A DNA stretch of 7,491 nucleotides. Source: Phycisphaeraceae bacterium. Lineage in GTDB: Bacteria; Planctomycetota; Phycisphaerae; Phycisphaerales; Zrk34. Made by a program: the position numbers and the translations under genes. Positions within the stretch are counted from its first letter, which is position 1, and each line of letters opens with the position of its first letter. Shown here piece after piece: positions 1 through 7,462 of the stretch. The DNA lies in the NCBI GenBank assembly GCA_028281485.1, contig JANQJT010000291.1, positions 1 to 7,491 on the forward strand. The letters are read 5' to 3'. The notes beneath the pieces were generated by a model, which saw only the letters and a list, made by a program, of their open reading frames with translations, was not told the DNA's origin and did not search any database.

Positions 1-569
1 TTCTCGGCGTAGCCGTAGAACGAACGCCAGTTGTCGATGCTCTTTTTGATGGCGGTGTCCGCGTCGTCGTTACCCGCACGCGTGAACTCCATGTTCATGC
101 GGATGCCGTCGCGGTGCAGGCGGTAGTAAGTGCGGTGGCGTCGCACGTCACCGGACGTCGACGCCATCCAGGCGACATCAGCACCCGTTTCGCTGTCCGT
201 GCCCTTGCCGTGCTTCTTCCAGTTCGCCTTCTGGTTCGGCGTCATCTCGTAGCTTTCGTCGATCAGCGTGATGGACATGTAGACCATGACCGGCTGACCG
301 TCGACCTTGCTGGATTCGACGTTCGCCCGGTAGCCCCAGGACTTGCCGATCTGGTTCTCGCCGTCGTTGTGGAACTTCTCCATCAGCTCCGTCGAGGGCC
401 CGCCGTCGACCTCGTGTCCCTTGAGGGTGTTCAGCAGAACCTGGCCGATCGCCCACTGCAGGTCCTCGTCGACGTCCGGGTCCAGCCCGGCGTGGGCGTT
501 CGTTGCCGCAACCAAAACAGCGAGCATCGCGGCCAGCATGACGTGTTGTAGTTTGCGTGCGGTCTTCAT
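1..569 (-). CDS. Exported protein of unknown function, 3' end cut by window edge
   Basis: I do not recognise this protein. The reading frame opens with ATG at 569 and stays open to base 1, giving 189 complete codons with no stop, so the C-terminus lies outside the window. The start is supported by GGAAA six bases upstream (576-580). It is also supported by a textbook signal peptide: basic n-region (residues 1-6), hydrophobic core (about 10-23) and an AHA|G cleavage site after residue 27. The protein is therefore probably periplasmic or secreted. No lipobox or further membrane segment is visible. The mature part is polar and rich in Asp, Lys and Asn, with short beta-like stretches such as VMVYMSITLID (about residues 95-105). 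It lies 41 bases downstream of another exported-protein gene on the same strand, so the two are probably cotranscribed and may act together. That functional link is inference from spacing only. Confidence 0.85.
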   Translation of the reverse strand, partial: MKTARKLQHVMLAAMLAVLVAATNAHAGLDPDVDEDLQWAIGQVLLNTLKGHEVDGGPSTELMEKFHNDGENQIGKSWGYRANVESSKVDGQPVMVYMSITLIDESYEMTPNQKANWKKHGKGTDSETGADVAWMASTSGDVRRHRTYYRLHRDGIRMNMEFTRAGNDDADTAIKKSIDNWRSFYGYAE

Positions 570-610
570 CTTCTGTTTCCTTATGCGGATCAGTGAGTTT
601 CAGAGTTGGA

Positions 611-1678
611 TCAGAACGAGAACAGGTCGTCCATCAGGCGTTCGACCGAGACGATCACGCCGTTGACGAAGGTCTTCATCTCGCCGCGGGTCATGTGGAT
701 GACCATGCGGGTGTCCTTCGACTCGGCGTCGAGCGAATCGATCATCGCGTCGATGGGGGCCGGGTCGTAGTTGGCCGGATCGTAATCGATGTCGCGTTCG
801 TGCTTGTCCTTCTTTGCTTCTGCCAGGTCCTCGGCCAGCTCCTTGCGGGCCGCGTCCTTCATCGCGCGCAGGGCGCGGTCCCAGGCGCCGGCGAACTGCG
901 TGGCCTTGGCCGGCGACTTCGCACGCGTGCTCATGTACAGCTCGGGGTTGCCGCCGAGCACGACCGACACGTAGTACCACTCGCTCTCGGCCAGCACGCC
1001 CAGGTCGGCGACCTCGTCCTGCGCCTCGCCCTCGGCCTCGGCGGCGGCCTCGGCCATGCCCTGCTTCATCGCCTTCACCATCGCCGTCGTCGGCACAAAC
1101 ACCAGCGCGATGTCGTGGTCGGGATTGATCTTCAGCGCGTCGTTGAACGGCGCGTCGCGCATGCTCATGTCCATGCTCTCCTGCGGCAGCGACGGCTCGG
1201 CGTGCAGGACGATCCAGTTGGAATACGGCTCGGCGCGCATGCCGCCCATCTGGCCGATGCCGTTGAGCATCTGCGTGAGCTGCGCCTTCTGATCGGCGTT
1301 CAGCGAGGCGCTGACCGGCACGAGCAGGTAGTTGGCCATCTCGTTCATGTCTTCACTGCTCTTGGAGATGGAGATGGACGTTGCGCGTGTCACGCCCAGC
1401 TGCTTGAGCTGGCCGAACATGGCGTCGAGCATGCCCAGCTGCCCGCGCATCTCTTCGATGTCCAAGTCCTGTCGGTGCTCGGCGGGAACGATCGCGACGA
1501 TCGCGTCGATGATGCGCTGCGAGGTGATCGCCTCAAGATTCAGGTGGGCGACCAGCACCGTGTTCTCGTTAAAGAACACCTGCGGCAGCGGACGCTCCAC
1601 GGCTTTCTCACCCGCCCAGGCGGCGGCAGACAGACACATCGCAAGACACAGACCGACAAGTTTCATCTTCATGTTCAT
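611..1678 (-). CDS. Exported protein of unknown function (355 aa)
   Basis: I do not recognise the family. The frame could extend upstream to 1720. I chose the ATG at 1678 because GGAAG (1685-1689) sits six bases before it and because it begins directly with a signal peptide: MNMKMK, a hydrophobic core at 7-20, and AWA|GE cleavage after residue 22. Two further in-frame ATGs at 1672 and 1666 are possible and would leave the signal peptide working. Cys11 and Cys15 lie in the hydrophobic core but are not in a proper lipobox, so a soluble periplasmic protein is more likely than a lipoprotein. The mature protein alternates hydrophobic strands (VLVAHLNLEA at 41-50, IALVFVP at 190-196, WYYVSVVLGG at 234-243) with charged segments. 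It has an Ala/Glu-rich stretch at 208-222, a highly charged predicted helix at about 264-295, and an Asp/Pro-rich DYDPANYDPAPID segment at 298-310. The TGA stop at 611 is followed after 41 bases by the next exported-protein gene. Confidence 0.87.
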   Translation of the reverse strand: MNMKMKLVGLCLAMCLSAAAWAGEKAVERPLPQVFFNENTVLVAHLNLEAITSQRIIDAIVAIVPAEHRQDLDIEEMRGQLGMLDAMFGQLKQLGVTRATSISISKSSEDMNEMANYLLVPVSASLNADQKAQLTQMLNGIGQMGGMRAEPYSNWIVLHAEPSLPQESMDMSMRDAPFNDALKINPDHDIALVFVPTTAMVKAMKQGMAEAAAEAEGEAQDEVADLGVLAESEWYYVSVVLGGNPELYMSTRAKSPAKATQFAGAWDRALRAMKDAARKELAEDLAEAKKDKHERDIDYDPANYDPAPIDAMIDSLDAESKDTRMVIHMTRGEMKTFVNGVIVSVERLMDDLFSF

Positions 1679-1684
1679 GGCGTT

Positions 1685-1689
1685 CTTCC
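1685..1689 (-). promoter_or_regulatory. Ribosome binding site that sets the start at 1678
   Basis: GGAAG on the minus strand, six bases before the ATG at 1678. It favours that codon over the upstream ATG at 1720, which would put 14 extra residues before the signal peptide. Confidence 0.6.
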
Positions 1690-1728
1690 AGAAGTGGTTA
1701 AGAATCTGAGCACGACCCAAGAGCCCTC

Positions 1729-1758
1729 ATTGTAAGTGCCGTGGGAGATAACCCACAA
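1729..1758 (-). promoter_or_regulatory. Candidate sigma70-type promoter for the exported-protein pair
   Basis: Minus-strand TACAAT (1734-1729, five of six matches to TATAAT) lies 18 bases downstream of TTGTGG (1758-1753, weak -35). Transcription would start near 1721, giving a leader of about 43 bases that contains the ribosome binding site at 1685-1689. The -10 is good and the -35 is poor. The call rests on consensus matching to a house-keeping sigma factor that may not be exact for this organism. Confidence 0.35.
1741..1756. repeat. Short perfect inverted repeat, possible operator
   Basis: GTGGG-AGATAA-CCCAC has 5-base arms around a 6-base centre. It falls in the spacer and -35 of the candidate promoter reading left, where a bound repressor would block transcription. 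It is short enough to be chance, and no regulator gene lies next to it. Confidence 0.25.
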
Positions 1759-1947
1759 GTCCATTATCAGACCAGACGCTCGCCATCGGCTCAATGCAAA
1801 CGTTGCACGCGATCCGCCTTGAAACACCCCAAAACAGCTTACAAACAAATCTCGCGTCTTCGCAGGATCGCGCCACCTGCCCCATCTCCACAAAAAGTCA
1901 CGCCGCTTATACCGCACCCGCGTTTTGCCGATGGTGACTGTGGTAAC

Positions 1948-1961
1948 CGTTCGACAGAACG
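1948..1961. repeat. Short perfect inverted repeat upstream of the ATP-grasp gene
   Basis: CGTTC-GACA-GAACG has 5-base arms and lies 40 bases before the start at 2002. It has the half-sites of a LexA-type box in the opposite order: GTTC N4 GAAC, where the Gram-positive LexA/DinR box is GAAC N4 GTTC. I therefore do not call it an SOS box. It could be an operator, a small RNA hairpin in the leader, or chance. Confidence 0.25.
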
Positions 1962-2001
1962 CACAATCAATTCGAACCATCAGGCGAGGCCGTGCGTCGC
2001 G

Positions 2002-3087
2002 ATGACTACACAACTGATCCTCTGGATCACCAATATCTACGTCTACGTGCGCTGGCCCAAGCCGGTGTGGGATCACATCCGCCGCCAGCACCGCCTGCCC
2101 AATGTCGCCTGTCCCGACAGCTACACCGAACGCATGCTCTGGCGCAGGCTGTTCGACCACAACCCGATGTTCGTCACCTTCACCGACAAGCTGGCGACCA
2201 AGGAGTACTGCCAACAGCGCTGCGGAGACCTCGAAGCCCCCGAGACGCTGTGGGTCGGCCAAAACGCAGCCGACATCCCCGATCAGCACCTGACCGGTGA
2301 CGTCTTCGTCAAGACCAACCACGGCTACAATCACAACTACCCCATCTGCGCCGGCCGATTTGACCGCGACGACCTGATCGAGAAAACCGATGCCTGGATG
2401 CGCTCGCGCCACGGCGAAGACAAGTACGTCTGGTCCTACTCGCAGGTGCCGCCCAAGCTGTTTGTTGAGAAAACAATCGGCGACGCCGGAGCAGACCTGC
2501 TGGATGTGAACTTCCGCGTGAGCAACGGCGCGTTCATCGCCGGCTGCGTCGTCGGTCACAACAAGCTGGACAACATGTGGGCGGTGTACGTCGATGAACA
2601 CTGCAACGCCATCCCCGGCCCAAACGATCTGGAAGGCGCCCCCTTCGCCCACCTGCCCGAAGACATGGACATCACTACGCCATACAGACGCATGGTCGAG
2701 TACGCCAAGCAACTGAGCATCGGCGTGGATTACGTGCGCGTCGACTTCATGCTCAACGGCGACCGTGTCTACGCCGGCGAGATCACCGTCTACCCGGCAG
2801 TGGGTATTCACGAGATCTACAACCCGCCGCTCAACGAGAAGATCAAGACCGGCTGGGACCTGCGCGACGCGTGGTTCTGCAACACGCAACACACGGGGTT
2901 GAAACGCCTCTACGCCGCAGCCCTCAACCGCGCGCTCGACCGCCGCGCCGCGCGCCCCGCCACCGAACCCATCGTCGCCGCCCCCGTCACATCACCCGAC
3001 TATTTCATACCCCCACCCGCGATCGACAACGCGCTGCCTTTGCCTGTGCCACAACCTCCCCATCTCGCAAGACAGCGGCAAGACTAA
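2002..3087 (+). CDS. TupA-like ATP-grasp enzyme (361 aa), likely cell-surface polymer synthesis
   Basis: The sequence resembles the TupA-like ATP-grasp family, whose members sit in teichuronopeptide, exopolysaccharide and capsule loci and are thought to join amino acids or other carboxylates to a polymer by ATP-dependent ligation. The N-terminal part (about 38-90) has the family pattern of a Trp/Arg-rich helix, an 'NPMF' turn and a 'TDKLATKEYC' segment. VFVKTNHGYNHN (101-112) fits the glycine-containing ATP-binding strand and loop. PKLFVEKTIG (151-160) and LLDVNFRVSNG (167-177) follow. DYVRVDFMLNGDRVYAGEITVYPAVG (243-268) is the carboxy-terminal ATP-grasp core, with E260 a likely metal ligand. 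The last 45 or so residues (317-361) are a Pro/Ala-rich tail not typical of the family. There is no signal peptide, so it is cytosolic. The start at 2002 is chosen by where family resemblance begins; the ribosome binding site is weak (AGGCGAGG about 11 bases upstream). It converges on comM. The substrate is unknown. Confidence 0.8.
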   Translation: MTTQLILWITNIYVYVRWPKPVWDHIRRQHRLPNVACPDSYTERMLWRRLFDHNPMFVTFTDKLATKEYCQQRCGDLEAPETLWVGQNAADIPDQHLTGDVFVKTNHGYNHNYPICAGRFDRDDLIEKTDAWMRSRHGEDKYVWSYSQVPPKLFVEKTIGDAGADLLDVNFRVSNGAFIAGCVVGHNKLDNMWAVYVDEHCNAIPGPNDLEGAPFAHLPEDMDITTPYRRMVEYAKQLSIGVDYVRVDFMLNGDRVYAGEITVYPAVGIHEIYNPPLNEKIKTGWDLRDAWFCNTQHTGLKRLYAAALNRALDRRAARPATEPIVAAPVTSPDYFIPPPAIDNALPLPVPQPPHLARQRQD

Positions 3088-3110
3088 GCCCCAATCTACT
3101 CACAACGTGT

Positions 3111-4625
<1,515 letters not shown>

Positions 4626-4633
4626 ATGACGGG

Positions 4634-4663
4634 ATTCTACGACGTGGCGGGCGTGGCGTACAA
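4634..4663 (-). promoter_or_regulatory. Candidate comM promoter, overlapping the dinB promoter
   Basis: Minus-strand TAGAAT (4639-4634, five of six matches to TATAAT) ends eight bases before the comM ATG. With an 18-base spacer the -35 position is TTGTAC (4663-4658), a weak match. That spacing would put the transcript start at or next to the start codon, giving a leaderless mRNA, and comM has no Shine-Dalgarno sequence. It occupies almost exactly the same DNA as the candidate dinB promoter on the other strand. Confidence 0.4.
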
Positions 4664-4664
4664 T
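4635..4664 (+). promoter_or_regulatory. Candidate dinB promoter, overlapping the comM promoter
   Basis: TACAAT (4659-4664, five of six matches to TATAAT) ends seven bases before the dinB ATG at 4672. The -35 position with an 18-base spacer is TTCTAC (4635-4640), a poor match. As for comM, this geometry implies a leaderless transcript, and there is no ribosome binding site before 4672. I see no recognisable LexA box in the 46-base spacer, so SOS control is not shown by the sequence. Confidence 0.4.
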
Positions 4665-4671
4665 GTGGGTC

Positions 4672-5892
4672 ATGCCAGCCCACCGCGTCATCTTCCACGT
4701 CGACATGGACGCGTTCTTCGCGTCGATCGCGCAGCTGGACGATCCGAGCCTGCGGGGCAAGCCGGTGCTTGTGGGTGGGACGGGGCCGAGGAGCGTGGTC
4801 ACCGCGGCCAGCTACGAAGCAAGGCCGTTCGGCTGTCGCAGCGCCATGCCCATGAGCCAGGCCCTGCGCCAGTGCCCGCAGGCGATCGTGGTCGGCGTGC
4901 CCGGCAAGCGCATCCGCGAGATGAGCGGCAAGCTGTTCGACACGCTGGCCGACTTCAGCCCCACCGTCGAGCCGCTGAGCGTGGACGAGGCGTTCATCGA
5001 CATGACCGGCACCGAGCGTCTCATGGGCCCCCCGGAAGCTGCTGCAGAAAAACTGCGGAAGACTATATACGCCAACCTCTCGCTGACCGCGTCGGTGGGC
5101 GTGGCGCCCAACAAGTTTCTCGCCAAGCTCGCCAGCGATCACAACAAGCCTGACGGGGTGACGATCGTCGCAGCCAACGACGCCGAGGCGTGGCTCGCGC
5201 AGCTGCCCATCGGACGCATGTGGGGCATCGGCAAGATCAGCGAGAAGCACATGATCCAGCGCGGCGTCAAGACCGTGGGCGACCTGGCACGCATGCCCGA
5301 CGAGTGGATGAAGCGATTCTTCGGCAGCGAGGCGACGCGATTCCAACAGCTCGCACGCGGCATCGACTATCGCCCCGTCGTCCCCGACCACAGCGCCAAG
5401 AGCATCGGCCACGAACAAACGTTCGGCGAAGACCTCACGGACCCGGCCGAGGTCCGGCGTGTGCTGCTGGATCACGTCGAACAGATCGGATGGCGCCTGC
5501 GCAGGCGCGGGCTCAGCGCAGGTCGCGTCACACTGAAGATCCGCTTCGGTGATTTCAAGACCATCTCGCGATCGGCCACGCTCGACCGCCCCACCGACAC
5601 CACCGCGCAGCTCTGGGAACACGCCAAGGACCTGTTCGACCAGTGGGCGGACAAGCAGTTCCAACCCGTGCGGTTGATCGGCTGCTCGGCCGGGGCCCTG
5701 ATCGAAGGCGCGGGCCAGCTCGGCCTGTACGACCAGGCCGACCGCCAACGCAACCGACGCGTCGACGCCACGCTCGACGCCATCACCGAGAAGTTCGGCA
5801 AACGCACCGTCGTTCGCGGCGAAACGCTCGATCGCAAGAAGCGCCAGCAACCCGGCGAAATTAAGCGGGAATCAAAACGCCCCAGCGGGTAA
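4672..5892 (+). CDS. dinB: DNA polymerase IV (Y-family, DinB), 406 aa
   Basis: DinB is an error-prone translesion polymerase without proofreading that extends primers past minor-groove and other lesions. The palm carries HVDMDAFFAS (9-18), with D11 as a metal ligand and F16 as the steric gate that excludes ribonucleotides. The catalytic pair D105-E106 is in SVDEAFID (103-110). SYEAR (47-51) is the incoming-nucleotide contact, and GVAPNKFLAKLASDHNKPDG (143-162) is the family signature. A thumb with a helix-hairpin-helix (about 177-230) and a little-finger domain (about 243-345) follow. Near the C-terminus QLGLYD (349-354) matches the QLSLFD type of beta-clamp-binding motif, with Tyr for Phe, followed by the usual 'LDAITEKFG' helix (368-376). 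The protein ends in a basic tail (380-406). All catalytic residues are present, so it should be active. ATG 4663 is an alternative start three codons upstream, but it overlaps the -10. It is divergent from comM and probably leads an operon with the phosphatase gene that follows. Confidence 0.96.
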   Translation: MPAHRVIFHVDMDAFFASIAQLDDPSLRGKPVLVGGTGPRSVVTAASYEARPFGCRSAMPMSQALRQCPQAIVVGVPGKRIREMSGKLFDTLADFSPTVEPLSVDEAFIDMTGTERLMGPPEAAAEKLRKTIYANLSLTASVGVAPNKFLAKLASDHNKPDGVTIVAANDAEAWLAQLPIGRMWGIGKISEKHMIQRGVKTVGDLARMPDEWMKRFFGSEATRFQQLARGIDYRPVVPDHSAKSIGHEQTFGEDLTDPAEVRRVLLDHVEQIGWRLRRRGLSAGRVTLKIRFGDFKTISRSATLDRPTDTTAQLWEHAKDLFDQWADKQFQPVRLIGCSAGALIEGAGQLGLYDQADRQRNRRVDATLDAITEKFGKRTVVRGETLDRKKRQQPGEIKRESKRPSG

Positions 5893-5929
5893 CCTATTGA
5901 CTGAAAAGGTTATCCAAGACGCATACACC

Positions 5930-7237
5930 ATGACACAGGCCGACAACTCCATCCAGACCGACACGGGCGACTGGCAGCAGCGGCTCGACCACATCGTCGA
6001 GACGATGCGGCTGGTGAGCATGCAGACCACGCCCGAGGACATGACCCACATCTACTCCAAGCGCACCCGTCAGACGCTCGACACCGACCGTTTCCTGTCG
6101 ATCACACGTCGCGGCGTGACCGCGCCCAACGTCATTGTGGCGCGCGACCAGATCGGCAAGGACAACACGGTCAAGATCAACCCGTTCCGCCAGCGCCACA
6201 AGCTCCCCGTGCTGAGCGGCGGCCTGCTCAGCGAACTGACCTACAGCAACCAGACCCACGTGCTGCGCGACTTCGAGGTCGCCGACGACGACCCGTCGGC
6301 GCCGTACATCAGCGGCTACCGCCTGCTCGTGGCCGTGCCGGTCTTCGACGAGGGCGAATCGAAGAACATGATCGTCATGCTCTTCCGCGAGCCGGACGGG
6401 TTCGATCTCGAGCTGCTGCCGCAGATGGTGTGGACGACCAACCTGTTCGGCCGGGCCACGCACAACCTGGTGCTCAACGAGAAGCTGCGCGAGGCGTACG
6501 GCATCGTCGACCGCGAGATGAAAGCGATCAGCGACATCCAGCTCTCCCTGCTGCCCGAGGACCTGCCGAGCATCCCCGGCCTGGACATCGCCGCCTACTA
6601 CCAGCCCGCCGCGCACGCCGGCGGTGACTACTACGACTTCTTCCCCCTTTCCGACGACCGCTGGGGCATCCTCATCGCCGACGTCTCCGGCCACGGCAGC
6701 CCCGCCGCCGTCATCATGGCCATCACCCACACGCTCGCCCACACGCGCACCGGCGAGATGGACACGCCCGGCCACCTGCTCGAATACGTCAACAAACACC
6801 TCGCCCGAAGGTACACCTCCAACTCCGGCGCGTTCGTCACCGCGTTCTTCGGCATCTACGACCCGGCCCAGCGCACGATCACCTACAGCTCGGCCGGCCA
6901 CCCCGCGCCGCGGCTGAAGCGGTGCACGGACGGCTCGATGCTCCTGCTCAACGAGGCCGGCGGCGTGCCCCTGGGCATCCTCGAAGACCACGAATACCCC
7001 CACGCCACGCTGTCGCTCAGCCCCGGTGACCAGATCGTGTTCTACACCGATGGCATCACCGAGACGTTCAACCACGAACACGAGATGTTCGGCATCGAGC
7101 GGCTCGACGGCGTGCTGGCCAACTGCGCCCTGACGGCGCGCGGCCTGATCGACGCGGTGCTGGACGAGGTCAACGACTTCGGTCGGGGCCGGGACGCCGA
7201 GGACGACCGCACGATCCTCGTGGCACGGGCCGAGTAA
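5930..7237 (+). CDS. GAF-domain SpoIIE/RsbU-type serine phosphatase (PP2C family), 435 aa
   Basis: Enzymes of this type remove phosphate from anti-anti-sigma proteins in partner-switching pathways, controlling stress sigma factors or other outputs. The N-terminal half (about 18-175) looks like a GAF sensor domain, with LLVAVPVFDEGESKNMIVMLF (132-152) as a core strand pair. A helical, probably coiled-coil linker (about 176-208) ends in the characteristic QLSLLPEDLPSIPG. The PP2C domain follows, with metal-binding aspartates in AGGDYYDFF (D233), IADVSGHG (D251), FYTDGITE (D373) and the terminal DAEDDRTIL (D425/D426). SAGHPAPRL (321-329) is also a family motif. No signal peptide or membrane segment is present, so it is a soluble sensor-phosphatase with an unknown GAF ligand. 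No antagonist kinase or STAS protein is in the window. The start is ATG 5930; neither it nor the in-frame TTG at 5897 has a good ribosome binding site. It lies 37 bases after dinB and is closed by the terminator at 7272-7298. Confidence 0.93.
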   Translation: MTQADNSIQTDTGDWQQRLDHIVETMRLVSMQTTPEDMTHIYSKRTRQTLDTDRFLSITRRGVTAPNVIVARDQIGKDNTVKINPFRQRHKLPVLSGGLLSELTYSNQTHVLRDFEVADDDPSAPYISGYRLLVAVPVFDEGESKNMIVMLFREPDGFDLELLPQMVWTTNLFGRATHNLVLNEKLREAYGIVDREMKAISDIQLSLLPEDLPSIPGLDIAAYYQPAAHAGGDYYDFFPLSDDRWGILIADVSGHGSPAAVIMAITHTLAHTRTGEMDTPGHLLEYVNKHLARRYTSNSGAFVTAFFGIYDPAQRTITYSSAGHPAPRLKRCTDGSMLLLNEAGGVPLGILEDHEYPHATLSLSPGDQIVFYTDGITETFNHEHEMFGIERLDGVLANCALTARGLIDAVLDEVNDFGRGRDAEDDRTILVARAE

Positions 7238-7271
7238 CGGTCACAACAACTCCACCATGATGCCATAGAAC

Positions 7272-7298
7272 AACCCCGCTCGAGATGAGCGTGGTTTT
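7272..7298 (+). terminator. Intrinsic terminator after the phosphatase gene
   Basis: AACCCCGCTC (7272-7281) pairs with GAGCGTGGTT (7287-7296) around a GAGAT loop, with one C-T mismatch. The stem is followed by a short T run (7295-7298, then GTGTG). It begins 35 bases after the phosphatase stop, on the right strand and at a normal distance to end the presumed dinB-phosphatase transcript. The T tract is short, so termination may be partial. Confidence 0.7.
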
Positions 7299-7313
7299 GT
7301 GTGTCAAAAGGCA

Positions 7314-7436
7314 ATGAACCGTTGGTTCAGCGACAACGGCGTTTTGTATGCGACGGAGTTCAGTCCAAACCCGCCTTCTACACGCTCACCAGAGCCCGCG
7401 TTTCGGAAATCCCAACACAAAAAAACCGCCGAATAG
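7314..7436 (+). CDS. Possible 40-codon small ORF between two terminators (weak)
   Basis: ATG at 7314 opens a 40-codon frame ending at TAG 7434-7436, inside the loop of the second terminator. The peptide starts MNRWFSDNGVLYATEFS and ends in a basic, polar tail. AAAAGG (7306-7311) precedes the ATG but only two bases away, too close to be a good ribosome binding site. An open frame of this length is not improbable by chance, and the sequence resembles nothing I know. I list it because the stretch is otherwise unexplained. The alternative is plain non-coding sequence or a small RNA. Confidence 0.15.
   Translation: MNRWFSDNGVLYATEFSPNPPSTRSPEPAFRKSQHKKTAE
7316..7339. repeat. Two overlapping, mutually exclusive hairpins
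   Basis: GAACC-GTT-GGTTC (7316-7328) and CCGTTG-N9-CAACGG (7319-7339) share bases, so in RNA only one could form at a time. The second is followed by CGTTTTG, a terminator-like trait without a real T run. They are short, and both may be chance. Confidence 0.3.
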
Positions 7437-7446
7437 GCGGTTTTTT
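7419..7446. terminator. Strong bidirectional intrinsic terminator
   Basis: A perfect 11-base-pair stem (A6CCGCC / GGCGGT6, 7420-7446) has a GAATA loop. On the plus strand the stem runs into T6, and on the minus strand into T7 (7425-7419), so it can stop transcripts from either side. The phosphatase gene already has its own terminator at 7272-7298. This one may therefore back it up, end a small transcript starting in between, or end a minus-strand gene entering from the right edge. Confidence 0.88.
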
Positions 7447-7462
7447 GGGGGGTCTAATCGAT

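Larger units (their letters stand above)
1679..2001. other. Divergent intergenic region of 323 bases
   Basis: This region separates the minus-strand exported-protein gene from the plus-strand ATP-grasp gene. It is less GC-rich than the flanking genes. The ATP-grasp frame stays open upstream through it to 1741. However, those 87 extra codons would give a basic, low-complexity peptide unlike the rest of the protein, so I treat them as non-coding. It contains the candidate leftward promoter at 1729-1758 and two short inverted repeats (1741-1756, 1948-1961). For the rightward gene I find no convincing promoter. TTGAAA (1819-1824) and TACAAA (1840-1845) are separated by only 15 bases, which is a poor fit. 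Confidence 0.6.

Noticed and set aside
557..1735. Long plus-strand open frame (392 codons) opposite the 355-aa exported-protein gene
   Set aside because: Its translation is a His/Arg/Val/Leu-rich sequence of low complexity typical of the antisense of a high-GC gene. The minus-strand gene has a signal peptide and ribosome binding site.
1741..2001. N-terminal extension of the ATP-grasp protein by 87 residues
   Set aside because: The extension is basic and low-complexity, lies in less GC-rich DNA and overlaps the leftward promoter candidate. Family similarity starts after 2002.
1675..2892. Long minus-strand open frame (405 codons) across the ATP-grasp gene
   Set aside because: Antisense shadow. 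It is Val/Asp/His-rich with no recognisable motif, while the plus strand carries clear ATP-grasp motifs.
3088..3110. Shared terminator between the converging ATP-grasp and comM genes
   Set aside because: The 23 bases contain no GC-rich inverted repeat and no T run.
4626..4671. LexA/SOS box in the dinB promoter
   Set aside because: Neither CTG-N10-CAG nor GAAC/GTTC dyads are present in the spacer. Lineage-specific boxes cannot be judged from this window.
4626..4802. N-terminal extension of comM by 59 residues
   Set aside because: It would overlap the conserved start of dinB. Family resemblance begins at MLSQVHSYVLQG (ATG 4625), and the length from there is the family norm.
5894..7081. Minus-strand open frame (395 codons) across the phosphatase gene
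   Set aside because: Antisense shadow. The plus strand has the full GAF and PP2C motif set.
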